Below, piece by piece: positions 52,742 through 61,695 of a stretch of DNA of 64,000 nucleotides (positions are counted from its first letter, which is position 1; each line of letters begins with the position of its first letter). Under the pieces are notes generated by a model. The model worked only from the letters and a program-made list of their open reading frames with translations, made no database searches and had not been told where the DNA came from. The position numbers and the translations under genes were made by a program. Source of the stretch: an uncultured Sulfurovum sp. (lineage in GTDB: Bacteria > Campylobacterota > Campylobacteria > Campylobacterales > Sulfurovaceae). The DNA is taken from contig CACVAS010000107.1 of the NCBI GenBank assembly GCA_902727855.1, forward strand, positions 245,237-309,236. The letters run 5' to 3'.

Positions 52742-54010
52742 ATGAACGTACTCATATTAGGTGCAGGTGGTAGAGAATACTCTATTGGTTTGGCATTACA
52801 AAAAGATGACAATGTAGAGAAGATTTATTTTGCACCTGGTAATGGTGCAACGGATGAACTAGGTGAAAACTTAGCTATTTCTGATTATACAGCATTGGCT
52901 GATTTTGTTGAGAACAATGGTGTAGACTTGACAATTGTAGGACCAGAAGCACCATTGGTAGATGGTGTGGTTGATTTATTTAACGAACGTGGACTTACCA
53001 TCTTTGGTCCTACTGCAGAGGCGGCACAGCTTGAAGGTTCAAAGATTTTTATGAAAAACTTTTTGGCACGTCATAATGTCCCAACTGCAGCATATATTGA
53101 GACAAATTCTCTACAAGATGCGTATAAGTTCATAAACACACTTGAGGCACCTATTGTTGTCAAAGCAGATGGACTTTGCGGTGGAAAAGGTGTGATTATC
53201 GCACAAAGCCATGATGAAGCGAAGAAAGCTGCAGGAGAAATGCTCTCAGGAAATTCCTTTGGTGATGCAGGTACTAGTATTGTTGTGGAAGAGTTTTTAG
53301 ATGGGTATGAGCTTTCTGTTTTTGCTATTTGTGATGGAAAAGATTATGTGGTACTTCCCGCAGCACAAGATCATAAAAGACTACTCAATGGGGATAAAGG
53401 ACCAAACACTGGTGGGATGGGTGCGTATGCACCTACACCATTAGTCAATGATGATATTTATCAAAAACTCAATGAAAGAGTCATTGAACCTACACTCAAA
53501 GGTATGGAGTCAGAGGGAATGCCTTTTACTGGAGTACTTTTTATAGGAGTGATGGTTGTAAAAGGTGAGCCAATTATTTTAGAGTATAATGTACGTTTTG
53601 GTGATCCTGAGTGTGAAGAGCTTATGCCTTTACTGAAGTCTCCTGCATCTGAATTATTTTATAAGGCTGCTACGGGAGACTTAAAAAATGCTAACATATC
53701 ATTTCATGATAAGTACGCTGTAGGTGTGGTGATGGCATCTAAGGACTATCCTTATAAAAGTACGCCACCCGCAGAGATTATTATCGATGATATTTATCAT
53801 GAAGAGCTAAATGCAAATGCACATATCTCCTATGCAGGTGTGACACGTGGGGATGACGGAAAGCTTTATGCTTCGGGTGGTCGTGTGCTTGTTTGTGTTG
53901 GGTTGGGAGATAGTATTAAAGAGGCTCAACAGAATGCCTATATGCTTGTAGGTCAAGTACATTTTGCTGGGAAACAATGTCGTACTGATATTGCCTATCA
54001 AGCTTTATAG
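52742..54010 (+). CDS. purD: Phosphoribosylamine-glycine ligase
   Basis: A 422-residue ATP-grasp enzyme that makes glycinamide ribonucleotide in purine synthesis. The N-terminal GAGGREYSIGLAL motif, the ATP-grasp loop VKADGLCGGKGVI, the QDHKRLLNGDKGPNTGGMGAY signature and the metal-binding EYNVRFGDPECE are all present. Length is typical. It begins a run of closely spaced genes leading to pnp. Confidence 0.98.
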   Translation: MNVLILGAGGREYSIGLALQKDDNVEKIYFAPGNGATDELGENLAISDYTALADFVENNGVDLTIVGPEAPLVDGVVDLFNERGLTIFGPTAEAAQLEGSKIFMKNFLARHNVPTAAYIETNSLQDAYKFINTLEAPIVVKADGLCGGKGVIIAQSHDEAKKAAGEMLSGNSFGDAGTSIVVEEFLDGYELSVFAICDGKDYVVLPAAQDHKRLLNGDKGPNTGGMGAYAPTPLVNDDIYQKLNERVIEPTLKGMESEGMPFTGVLFIGVMVVKGEPIILEYNVRFGDPECEELMPLLKSPASELFYKAATGDLKNANISFHDKYAVGVVMASKDYPYKSTPPAEIIIDDIYHEELNANAHISYAGVTRGDDGKLYASGGRVLVCVGLGDSIKEAQQNAYMLVGQVHFAGKQCRTDIAYQAL

Positions 54011-54020
54011 GATAGTAGAG

Positions 54021-54491
54021 ATGATTGACACAAGCGAACTGCCAATTGCAAGTCCTCAAAAAAGACTTTTGTCATTTGTAATAGATGATTTAGTTATTGT
54101 CTTTTTTATCTTGGCTATTTTTTATACGCAACTTATGGAAATAGCCAGTCATTTACCGGACAATTTAACAAGTGAAGCAATAACAAACTTTCAACTCGAA
54201 CTTAATCAGTTTTCTGCAGATAACCTTTTTATCTTTATTACTATTAAAATACTATATCATACAGTAACCATATGGCATAATGGTATGACAATAGGTAAAT
54301 ATGTTGTAAAATTGCAGGTGGTTGACTTAGGAACAGTACAGCATCCAACATTTTTAAAAGCATTAGGACGTGCAGCTTTAAGAATAGTGAGTGAAATTGT
54401 TTTCTATTTAGGTTTTCTTTTGGCGTTCTTTACGCCTCAAAAACAAACATTACATGACAAATTGTCGAATTGCGTGGTAGTAGATGGATAA
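54021..54491 (+). CDS. RDD-family membrane protein
   Basis: A 156-residue membrane protein with the RDD-family pattern: basic PQKRLLSFVIDDLVIV at the N-terminus (the RDD-type Arg-Asp motif appears as an R..S..IDD variant), and WHNGMTIGKYVVKLQVVD in the middle. The C-terminal QTLHDKLSNCVVV is also typical. The function of the family is largely unknown. The ATG at 54021 follows AGTAGAG. It overlaps lptD by 8 bp. Confidence 0.82.
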   Translation: MIDTSELPIASPQKRLLSFVIDDLVIVFFILAIFYTQLMEIASHLPDNLTSEAITNFQLELNQFSADNLFIFITIKILYHTVTIWHNGMTIGKYVVKLQVVDLGTVQHPTFLKALGRAALRIVSEIVFYLGFLLAFFTPQKQTLHDKLSNCVVVDG

Positions 54492-56595
54492 AATATTTAA
54501 AATAGCATTAATATTGGTATGGGCACTCTTTTTTGTAAACTCTCTTTATGCAAGTAAATTACAAGTGAATGCTAAAACATTAAATACATCAAAAAATATA
54601 GTCTATGCAAGTGATGGGGCTGTCATTTATTATAATGACTCTGTCATTAAAGCAGATAAGGCAACCTTTAACAGAGATACAGAACTCTTAGTCTTAGATG
54701 GAAATATAGAGATGATTGGGTATAAGGGAACCAAAGAGTACACTGATTACATGGAAATCCAGACAAAGAGTGATGAAGTTAAGTTTGAGAAACTTTTTAT
54801 GGCTGGAGAAAATGATATCTGGCTCTACTCCAACGATGTAAATAAAAGTGAAGGGAACTATTCTTTGGGTCAATCTATACTCTCTTCTTGTGACATAGAT
54901 AATCCCCTTTGGAAAATGTCTTTTAACAAATCTCATTATGACAGTGTTGATTCTTATATGAAAGTCTATGATGCTAAAATTTATTTTTGGGATATGCCTA
55001 TACTTTATACACCCTATTTAGCATTTTCAACCAATAAAGAACGGAGCTCAGGTTTATTATTTCCACTGCTTGGTTATGGTTCAGATGAAGGTATTGTTTA
55101 TGAACAACCTATTTTTTGGAATATCTCACCCAGTGTTGACATGGAATTTAACCCACAAATTCGGGCACGTAGAAGTGTAGGGGGTTATGCTACTTTACGG
55201 TTTGCTGATACAAATAATTCAGAAGGTAAACTACGGGTAGGATACTTTAAAGATAGAGAGATATATCAACGAAGAGAAGGTACTACAGATTTAAGACATA
55301 CAGGAGTAGAGTTTTTCTATAGTTCCTCTAAAGTTTTTGCAGATGTATCATCCGATGAGTTAAATACAACATCAACATCATTTAAAGATGGGTTACTTGT
55401 TGATACAACATATATTAGTGATATAGATTATCTCTATTTACAGGAGAGACCTATACATTTTGGGTCTGATCCTACAAGGGTTTCTATTTTAAATTATTTT
55501 ATCCAGAACAATGATTATTATGGTGGTGTGTATGCTAAATATTTTATTGATACAAGAAAAGAGAATGACGATGAAACACTACAGCAATTACCAACCATAC
55601 ACCTTCATAAATATTTAGATAGATTAATATGGAATAATTTAACGTATAGCGCAGATTTTGAAGTCACAAATCTTACTCGAAAGGTAGGTGCTACTTTACA
55701 AAAGGCAGAGTTTAATTTACCGCTAGAATATACGACGTCTTTTTTCAATGACCATGTACACTTTTCTGCTAGGGAAAAATTTTATTATAGTAAATATCTT
55801 TTCGGAAATGGCACATTTGAGAATGATAATTATCAATATTATAGCAATGTACATGAGGCAGAAATTTTTACAGATTTAACCAAAAAATATGAAAATTATG
55901 TGCATGTTATTCAGCCATCCCTCGAATATATTAAACCAGGTAGTGAAAGTGGAGACCCTGTAGCCTATGAAGCATTGGGCTCAGATCAAAAAGAACTTTT
56001 TTCTGTTGGTCTACCTGAAGAACAATTTAGGATAGGCTTTAAACAATACCTCTATAGTGCTGACAAAATAAAATTAAAGTTTTTTCAAAGATTTAGCCAA
56101 ATTTATTACCCAAATAGAGCCTATAAATGGTCTGATATAGATAATGAAATGAATTATAATTGGAATGAATGGACTTTCTACAATCATATGAAGTATGCAC
56201 CTGAGTTTTCAAAAATTAGAGAGCTGACCTCTTCAATTAGATACAAAGGAAGAGAAGGTTTAATGTTCCAGGTTGAACATGGATATCAGACTGCACTAGA
56301 AGATAGTCCTGATGAGGAAGAGATTAATGATATTAACTTTGATATGCGATATATGTATAACAATACGATAGGATTTAACGCGGGTGTTTCATATGACATA
56401 GAAACACAGGAAAAAACACAATGGCAAGCAGGTATTTCTTATAGTAGGGATTGTTGGGATATTACTACATCTTATAGACAAGAGTTTATTCCAAGTTCAG
56501 CTGGAGTTAAAAATAAGAACACATTTTATTTACAGTTAAACTTTAAGCCATTTGGAGGTATTGGTACCAATACACTCAATGATGACCAACGTTAA
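54484..56595 (+). CDS. lptD: LPS assembly outer membrane protein LptD
   Basis: A 703-residue outer-membrane beta-barrel that inserts lipopolysaccharide into the outer leaflet. A signal peptide (about 1-23) is followed by an LptA-like beta-jellyroll (about 24-150; LQVNAKTLNTSKNIVYASDGAVIYY). The barrel starts at MPILYTPYLAFSTNKERSSGLLFP, a strong LptD signature, and the last strand region ends near FYLQLNFKPFGG. It overlaps the RDD gene and the J-domain gene. It depends on the Bam complex, represented in the window by bamD. Confidence 0.9.
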   Translation: MDKIFKIALILVWALFFVNSLYASKLQVNAKTLNTSKNIVYASDGAVIYYNDSVIKADKATFNRDTELLVLDGNIEMIGYKGTKEYTDYMEIQTKSDEVKFEKLFMAGENDIWLYSNDVNKSEGNYSLGQSILSSCDIDNPLWKMSFNKSHYDSVDSYMKVYDAKIYFWDMPILYTPYLAFSTNKERSSGLLFPLLGYGSDEGIVYEQPIFWNISPSVDMEFNPQIRARRSVGGYATLRFADTNNSEGKLRVGYFKDREIYQRREGTTDLRHTGVEFFYSSSKVFADVSSDELNTTSTSFKDGLLVDTTYISDIDYLYLQERPIHFGSDPTRVSILNYFIQNNDYYGGVYAKYFIDTRKENDDETLQQLPTIHLHKYLDRLIWNNLTYSADFEVTNLTRKVGATLQKAEFNLPLEYTTSFFNDHVHFSAREKFYYSKYLFGNGTFENDNYQYYSNVHEAEIFTDLTKKYENYVHVIQPSLEYIKPGSESGDPVAYEALGSDQKELFSVGLPEEQFRIGFKQYLYSADKIKLKFFQRFSQIYYPNRAYKWSDIDNEMNYNWNEWTFYNHMKYAPEFSKIRELTSSIRYKGREGLMFQVEHGYQTALEDSPDEEEINDINFDMRYMYNNTIGFNAGVSYDIETQEKTQWQAGISYSRDCWDITTSYRQEFIPSSAGVKNKNTFYLQLNFKPFGGIGTNTLNDDQR

Positions 56596-56860
56596 AACGC
56601 CTCTTGAAGTTTTAGAAGGTGCATTGGATACTTTAGGATTACCGAAACTTATTAGCAAAGAAGATGTGAAACTTCAATATCGTTTTCTCGCAAAAAAGTA
56701 CCATCCTGATGTGGGTGGTAGTAGCGACAAGATGGAACAAATAAACCATGCATATAAAATAGTGATGCATTACATTGATTCATTTCGTTATTCGTTTGAT
56801 GATGATGAAATACAAAAGCAGTTTCCAGGAGTAGACTATGTCAAAAAATTTAGACCCTGA
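56579..56860 (+). CDS. Small J-domain protein
   Basis: A 93-residue protein that is essentially a J domain: LQYRFLAKKYHPDVGGSSDKMEQINHAYKIV, with the HPD tripeptide required to stimulate DnaK. It starts inside the end of lptD (17-bp overlap) and overlaps the next gene by 23 bp. The first ATG (56579) or the second (56582) may be used. It is a candidate co-chaperone with a specialised client; the neighbouring lptD may be only a transcriptional partner. Confidence 0.8.
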   Translation: MMTNVKTPLEVLEGALDTLGLPKLISKEDVKLQYRFLAKKYHPDVGGSSDKMEQINHAYKIVMHYIDSFRYSFDDDEIQKQFPGVDYVKKFRP

Positions 56861-57533
56861 TATCTATTTCCGTGATAGAGAGGATGCATCAAAACAACTT
56901 ATAGATGTATTGCCACTTGATGTATTATCGGAAAATGAAACTGTTATTATAGGTGTGAGTGAGGGAGGTGTATACTTTGCGAATGAAATTGCAAAAATAA
57001 CACATTCTCAAATGGACATTTTATTAACCGAAGCGATTCTAGCGCCAAATAACTCTAAACTTCCTATAGCAATGATTTCAGAGACCAAAGAAGTGGTGAT
57101 GCATAAGGCCTTGGTAGACTCTTTTGATATCTCAGAAGACTACGTATATGCCCAAGGTGACAGACAGTATGAAAGTGATGTTTTGACATATGTCAATAAG
57201 TATCGTAAAGGAAGAGAGTTAGTATCATTAGAAGGTAAGTATGTCGTATTGGCAGATGAATGCATAGAGACGGGACTGACAATGATGGTAGCTATAAAGT
57301 CAGTCATTGCAAGAGGAGCAAAAAACATTTATATTGCTACACCTATACTGGATGAAGCAGTATATCAAAACTTGTTAAGTGTGTGTGATGGTGTATTTTG
57401 CCCACATAAGATACAAGATTATATTTCAATAGAGTACTATTATAAAAACTTTAAATTACTTACTTTTGAAGAGATTGAAGATATTGTTGAAGCACAAATG
57501 AATAAAAAAGAGACCCATAAGGACAAAGAATAG
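56838..57533 (+). CDS. Phosphoribosyltransferase-like protein
   Basis: A 231-residue type I PRTase fold protein: VVLADECIETGLTMMVAIK (about 138-156) is the PRPP-binding loop, with Cys-Ile-Glu-Thr-Gly instead of the common DDG.ATG sequence. The upstream VIIGVSEGGVYFANEIA is the flexible-loop strand. The substrate base is unknown; a regulatory (non-enzymatic) role is possible. The gene abuts pnp directly. Confidence 0.8.
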   Translation: MSKNLDPDIYFRDREDASKQLIDVLPLDVLSENETVIIGVSEGGVYFANEIAKITHSQMDILLTEAILAPNNSKLPIAMISETKEVVMHKALVDSFDISEDYVYAQGDRQYESDVLTYVNKYRKGRELVSLEGKYVVLADECIETGLTMMVAIKSVIARGAKNIYIATPILDEAVYQNLLSVCDGVFCPHKIQDYISIEYYYKNFKLLTFEEIEDIVEAQMNKKETHKDKE

Positions 57534-59666
57534 ATGAATGAACAAATGATAGAGATAAATGTAAATAACCTTGAAGAGAAGTATGTGTTTGGAAAAGTAG
57601 CAAAACAAGCCTCCGGTGCCGTGATGTATACACAGGGTAAAGCTGTACTGATTGCAGCAGTTGCCATAGATGAAAAAATGGTTGAAGAAGATTTTTTACC
57701 TTTAACTGTTCAATATATTGAAAAATCTTATGCTGCATCTAAAATACCTGGAGGCTTTATAAAAAGAGAAACAAAGCCTGGTGATTTTGAGACTTTGACA
57801 TCACGTATAGTGGACCGTTCTTTACGTCCACTTTTTCCTCAAGGTTTTCACTATCCTGTGACTATTACCGTTATGGTAGTGAGTGCAGATGAAAATGTAG
57901 ATATGCAAGTTGCAGCACTGCATGCAGCAAATGCAGCATTGTTTATCTCAGATATACCAGTAGTAACTTCGATAGCCGCTGTACGTATAGGAACAGAGGG
58001 TGATAATCTTGTTATTAACCCTACTTTATCACAACAAAAAACATCTGAACTTGATCTTCTTGTAGTTGGCTCTGGTAAAGATGTGGTAATGATAGAGATG
58101 CGTACGCTTGCTTCAGAAGGTGAAGAGGGACAGTTATCAAATGAATTTTCAGAAGATGCACTTGTAGATGTGATTGCTATGGCAGCAGACTCTATTGCAG
58201 AAGCGACTGAAATATTTAAGGAAAATTTTACACCACTGGTTAGAGAGCCTTTATCATTAAAACTTGTAGAAGATAAGGTGGATGAATCACTGTATGTACA
58301 CATAGAAAGTAGTTATGCGAAAGAAGTTGAGAAGGCGATAGCGCATATGGCCAAATCTGAACGTTCGAGTGAACTCAAAAAAATACGTGAAACTATTTTA
58401 TCTGAATTAGAATCACAAGGACAACAGGTAGATAAAACATTGGTGACTAGGGTACTTGAACGTTATAAGAAGTCTGTTGTAAGGGCAATGATACTCGATA
58501 AAAGTATACGTGCAGATGGTAGAGCCTTGGATGAAGTCCGTCCTATAAGTATCGAGACCAATCTTTTGCCATCTGTACATGGTTCATGTCTATTTACTCG
58601 AGGGCAAACTCAGGCACTCGTAACAGTGACTATTGGTGATAAAAAAGATGCACAGATGTATGAACTGATTACAGAGAAAAATGCGCTTTCAGAAAACTTC
58701 ATGGTACATTATAACTTCCCTGGATATTCAGTGGGGGAAGCTAAGTTTATTGGTGCTCCTGGACGTAGAGAATTAGGACATGGAAATCTTGGAAAAAGAG
58801 CAATGGAGCCTACTATACCATTAAACTATGATGGTAGTATCCGTTTAGTATCTGAAATTTTAGAATCAAATGGTTCTTCTTCAATGGCAACTATTTGTGG
58901 AGGTGCCTTAGCCCTTCGTGCTGCTGAAGTAGAGATTACAGCATTAACAGCAGGTATTGCTATGGGACTTGTCAGTGATGGTGAGAAATATGCAGTACTA
59001 ACTGATATTATGGGACTAGAAGATCATGATGGCGATATGGACTTTAAAGTGGCTGGAACTTCAGAAGGAATTACGGCACTTCAAATGGATATAAAGCTGG
59101 GTGGTATTGATATGTCTGTACTTAAAGATGCATTAAAAAAGGCCAGTCAAGGGAAAAACCATATTTTATCTCTTATGGAGGATGCAGCTAAAAATATAGA
59201 AACAAGTGAGGCACTTCCAAGTACAGAAAACTTTAATATTCACCCATCAAAAATTGTTGATATTATAGGTAAAGCTGGGGCAACTATTCGTGAAATTATT
59301 GAGATGTTTGAAGTAAGTATTGATCTCGATAGAGATGTGGGTGGAGTAAAAGTTTCTGGTGGAGATAAAAAGAAGGTTGCAGCAGCAAAAGAACATATAG
59401 AAAATATAGCATCTATGCCAGTGAAAAAACAGATGGAATACAAAGTTGGTGAGACTTATCATGGTAAAGTAAAACGTATTGTTGATTTTGGACTTTTTGT
59501 TGAGATGCCAGATGGTTTTGATGCTTTGCTACACATTTCAAAAGTAGCAAAAGAACGCGTCAATAATTTACCAGAGCGTTATAATGAGGGTGATGAAATT
59601 ACCGTTGTTGTGATGGAACAAAAAGGTAAAAAAGTAGAATTAGCAACACCAGAGTTTTTAGCATAA
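57534..59666 (+). CDS. pnp: Polyribonucleotide nucleotidyltransferase
   Basis: A 710-residue 3'-5' phosphorolytic exoribonuclease acting in mRNA decay. Two RNase PH domains are present: the first with VDRSLRPLFPQGF, the second with FTRGQTQALVTVTIG and GAPGRRELGHGNLGKRA. Then come a KH domain (about 555-612) with IGKAGATIREI and an S1 domain (about 635-705) with HGKVKRIVDFGLFVEM. Length is standard. It starts directly after the PRTase stop (0-bp gap). Confidence 0.98.
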   Translation: MNEQMIEINVNNLEEKYVFGKVAKQASGAVMYTQGKAVLIAAVAIDEKMVEEDFLPLTVQYIEKSYAASKIPGGFIKRETKPGDFETLTSRIVDRSLRPLFPQGFHYPVTITVMVVSADENVDMQVAALHAANAALFISDIPVVTSIAAVRIGTEGDNLVINPTLSQQKTSELDLLVVGSGKDVVMIEMRTLASEGEEGQLSNEFSEDALVDVIAMAADSIAEATEIFKENFTPLVREPLSLKLVEDKVDESLYVHIESSYAKEVEKAIAHMAKSERSSELKKIRETILSELESQGQQVDKTLVTRVLERYKKSVVRAMILDKSIRADGRALDEVRPISIETNLLPSVHGSCLFTRGQTQALVTVTIGDKKDAQMYELITEKNALSENFMVHYNFPGYSVGEAKFIGAPGRRELGHGNLGKRAMEPTIPLNYDGSIRLVSEILESNGSSSMATICGGALALRAAEVEITALTAGIAMGLVSDGEKYAVLTDIMGLEDHDGDMDFKVAGTSEGITALQMDIKLGGIDMSVLKDALKKASQGKNHILSLMEDAAKNIETSEALPSTENFNIHPSKIVDIIGKAGATIREIIEMFEVSIDLDRDVGGVKVSGGDKKKVAAAKEHIENIASMPVKKQMEYKVGETYHGKVKRIVDFGLFVEMPDGFDALLHISKVAKERVNNLPERYNEGDEITVVVMEQKGKKVELATPEFLA

Positions 59667-59718
59667 TGAGTGATAAAGCTAACATGAATGATGTATGAAA
59701 AAGAGAGTATAAATATAG

Positions 59719-60513
59719 ATGATAGAAGAAAATAAAGAGTACACTTTTCCATGGGGTTTTCAGTTAGGTACCTTATATAAAGACGAGACAAGTATTCCAC
59801 TTTATACTACAAGTGAAGATGGCGGATTTTGTATACTGTATGATAAAGAGTCAGAACCAAAAGTAGATTTGATGTTGGAAAGTTTATCTCTACAGTTACT
59901 CTCTTCAATGCCTACAGGTAGTTTGGAGGTAGATCTCTTTGATTTTGGTAAAAAAAAGTTTTATCATCTTTCTCCACTCCAGCATGTACAGCTTTTTAAA
60001 ACAGCGTATACGTCTGAAATGATAAATGATCTTTTTAAAGAGATAGAAAATACTATTGTGACTAGATATACAGAACTTATATGTTGTAATAGACCAAGTA
60101 TTAATGCACATAATCAAAAGTCAAAATTGAAACAGAAATACCATGTAGTACTTATGAATTTGGCAAATTTTCCAACAGAAGAAACCACACTACGTGAAAT
60201 AGAAAACTTTGTTGAATCAGCGCAAAAAGCGGGAGTGTATGTCATTGCTTTTGGATATCATGACATAGAAAAAAATGAAAACCTATTGATACAAGTAATA
60301 CTTCAGCACTTTAAGACGTTAAAAGTACGACAAAATATCTTTGAAATAACAAATGATATTTTTGAATTTCCTGAGTTGTTAGATGACCATAATTTTACAT
60401 CACTAGATTTAGATAAGAGTACTTTGATGGAAGAGACACTTTCAAATGCTAATCTTGAAACTTTTATGAATCCCGATTCTATTAAATTAGAAGAGAATAC
60501 AAAAGTCAAATAG
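59719..60513 (+). CDS. FtsK/SpoIIIE-like ATPase fragment with no Walker motif
   Basis: A 264-residue protein I do not recognise confidently. MLESLSLQLLSSMPTGSLEVDLFDFG, EIENTIVTRYTELIC and KYHVVLMNLANFPTEETTLREIENFVESAQKAGVYVIAF follow the pattern of FtsK/SpoIIIE/EccC-type ATPase domains (the region around LP.G....L.D, the 'neighbouring monomer' segment and the Walker B strand). No Walker A glycine loop is visible and the Walker B acidic residue is replaced (MNLANF). It could be a structural partner or a remnant. It lies 52 bp after pnp with weak ribosome-binding signals (GAGAG upstream). Confidence 0.5.
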   Translation: MIEENKEYTFPWGFQLGTLYKDETSIPLYTTSEDGGFCILYDKESEPKVDLMLESLSLQLLSSMPTGSLEVDLFDFGKKKFYHLSPLQHVQLFKTAYTSEMINDLFKEIENTIVTRYTELICCNRPSINAHNQKSKLKQKYHVVLMNLANFPTEETTLREIENFVESAQKAGVYVIAFGYHDIEKNENLLIQVILQHFKTLKVRQNIFEITNDIFEFPELLDDHNFTSLDLDKSTLMEETLSNANLETFMNPDSIKLEENTKVK

Positions 60514-60550
60514 TTTAGAGTTTTTTAGTATAAATTAAATGCATTTTAGT

Positions 60551-60556
60551 TATAAT
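60551..60556 (+). promoter_or_regulatory. -10 box of atpE
   Basis: TATAAT 122 bp before the atpE ATG implies a long leader of about 115 nt. The leader contains a small hairpin TAGTG-GGGA-CACTA (60614-60627) and a 20-codon ORF (60601-60663). Confidence 0.45.
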
Positions 60557-60678
60557 TTCGCGTTTATACGAAGTAATCAGTAGGGAAACAGGTTGCATTT
60601 ATGTGCTTGTTGGTAGTGGGGACACTATTTACGCTATCCGAACAGACTTCAAAACATAATTAATTTTAAGGATAAAAA

Positions 60679-60987
60679 ATGAAAAAGTTTTTCTTACTTT
60701 TCTTGGCACTCGGTGCTGTTGCTTTCGCTAATGAAGGTGGCGAATCTATGATTAAAGCATACTCAGTAGTTGCTGCTGGTGTTGGTCTTGGTCTTGCTGC
60801 ACTTGGTGGAGCTATTGGTATGGGTCACACAGCTGCTGCAACTATTGCTGGTACTGCAAGAAACCCAGGTCTTGGTGGTAAACTAATGACTACTATGTTT
60901 ATTGCACTAGCAATGATTGAAGCGCAAGTTATCTATACACTAGTAATTGCTCTTATCGCTCTTTATGCTAACCCGTTTATTGGTTAA
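60679..60987 (+). CDS. atpE: ATP synthase F0 subunit c
   Basis: A 102-residue proteolipid. A signal-like N-terminus (about 1-18) precedes the two-helix hairpin with the Gly-rich first helix, the polar loop ARNPG, and the ion-binding Glu81 in AMIEAQVIY. Subunit c rings carry protons through F0. The gene stands alone, away from the other atp genes, as in other Campylobacterota. A strong terminator follows. Confidence 0.96.
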   Translation: MKKFFLLFLALGAVAFANEGGESMIKAYSVVAAGVGLGLAALGGAIGMGHTAAATIAGTARNPGLGGKLMTTMFIALAMIEAQVIYTLVIALIALYANPFIG

Positions 60988-61000
60988 TCTTAAAGACATT

Positions 61001-61029
61001 AAAAAGTTGTGATGTTATCACAGCTTTTT
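61001..61029 (+). terminator. Rho-independent terminator after atpE
   Basis: AAAAAG-T-TGTGAT / ATCACA-G-CTTTTT, a 12-13-bp stem with a 3-nt loop and terminal T-run, 13 bp after the atpE stop. Confidence 0.85.
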
Positions 61030-61082
61030 ATTTTATCCCTCAATTTTAAGTTTCTATAGTACTTTAACTATATAGCTACAAT

Positions 61083-61167
61083 GCGCACGTGGTGGAACGG
61101 TAGACACGCTACCTTGAGGGGGTAGTGCCCTAGTGGTGTGGAGGTTCAAATCCTCTCGTGCGCACCA
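61083..61167 (+). tRNA. tRNA-Leu (anticodon GAG)
   Basis: An 85-nt class II tRNA: acceptor GCGCACG pairs with CGTGCGC, and the anticodon stem CTACC/GGTAG holds the loop TTGAGGG with GAG in the anticodon position. A variable arm and the T-arm GAGGTTCAAATCCTC follow. CCA is encoded (61165-61167). GAG reads CUC and CUU leucine codons. Confidence 0.95.
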
Positions 61168-61246
61168 TTTTTACTCCCTTTAATCATCAATCATCAATTA
61201 TTATAAACGTAAAAGAAGCTTTTTAGCATTAATTAAGTATTGATTG

Positions 61247-61255
61247 TGCTATAAT
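61247..61255 (+). promoter_or_regulatory. Extended -10 of the HU gene
   Basis: TGCTATAAT, an extended -10 box 28 bp before the HU ATG, followed by an AAAAGGAATGAAG ribosome-binding region. Confidence 0.5.
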
Positions 61256-61283
61256 TGAAGGATAAAATCAAAAGGAATGAAGA

Positions 61284-61568
61284 ATGACAAAAGCAGAATT
61301 TGTAGAATTAGTACAAAAAAATGGTGAATTTGATAGTAAATCGGCTGCTGATAGAGCAGTAAAAGCATTTATAGACTCTGTAACAGAAGCACTAACTCAA
61401 AAAGAGACAGTATCTTTAGTAGGTTTTGGTACATTTTCTACAGTAGATGTAGCAGAAAAGTCTGGTAAAGTACCAGGGACAGATAAAACATATACAAAAC
61501 CAGCCCATACTGCACCAAAGTTTAAAATGGGTAAAACACTTAAAGACGCAGTTGCTGCAGCCAACTAA
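61284..61568 (+). CDS. HU-family DNA-binding protein
   Basis: A 94-residue nucleoid protein with the HU fold: MTKAEFVELVQKNGEFDSKSAADRAVKAFID, the VSLVGFGTFS dimer core and a shortened beta-arm region with SGKVPGTDKTYTKPAHTAPKF before the terminal helix. The arm differs from the common NP.TG.....P.SKVP pattern, since it has PGTDKTYTKPAH; this may alter DNA bending. Subtype (HupA/HupB or IHF-like) is not assigned. Confidence 0.88.
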   Translation: MTKAEFVELVQKNGEFDSKSAADRAVKAFIDSVTEALTQKETVSLVGFGTFSTVDVAEKSGKVPGTDKTYTKPAHTAPKFKMGKTLKDAVAAAN

Positions 61569-61581
61569 ATCGTATTTTTAT

Positions 61582-61617
61582 AGGTTACTACTTTGATGGT
61601 AGTAGCTACTTTAACCT
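61582..61617 (+). terminator. Hairpin after the HU gene
   Basis: AGGTTA/TAACCT (61582-61587 and 61612-61617) enclose CTAC/GTAG pairs. It is a possible terminator or convergent structure, weak because no long T-run follows. Confidence 0.35.
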
Positions 61618-61645
61618 CACCTAAAATCTATATTTAAAATCACAT

Positions 61646-61651
61646 TATAAT
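61646..61651 (+). promoter_or_regulatory. -10 box before the 61696 gene
   Basis: TATAAT 44 bp before the ATG at 61696, with AGAAGGA as ribosome-binding site. Confidence 0.4.
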
Positions 61652-61695
61652 TATCACTAAGCTATACTTCTTATAGAATATTTAGAAGGATAGCT

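Noticed and set aside
60601..60663. 20-codon ORF before atpE as a real gene
   Set aside because: It is too short to judge and shows no family likeness; kept only as an observation on the leader.
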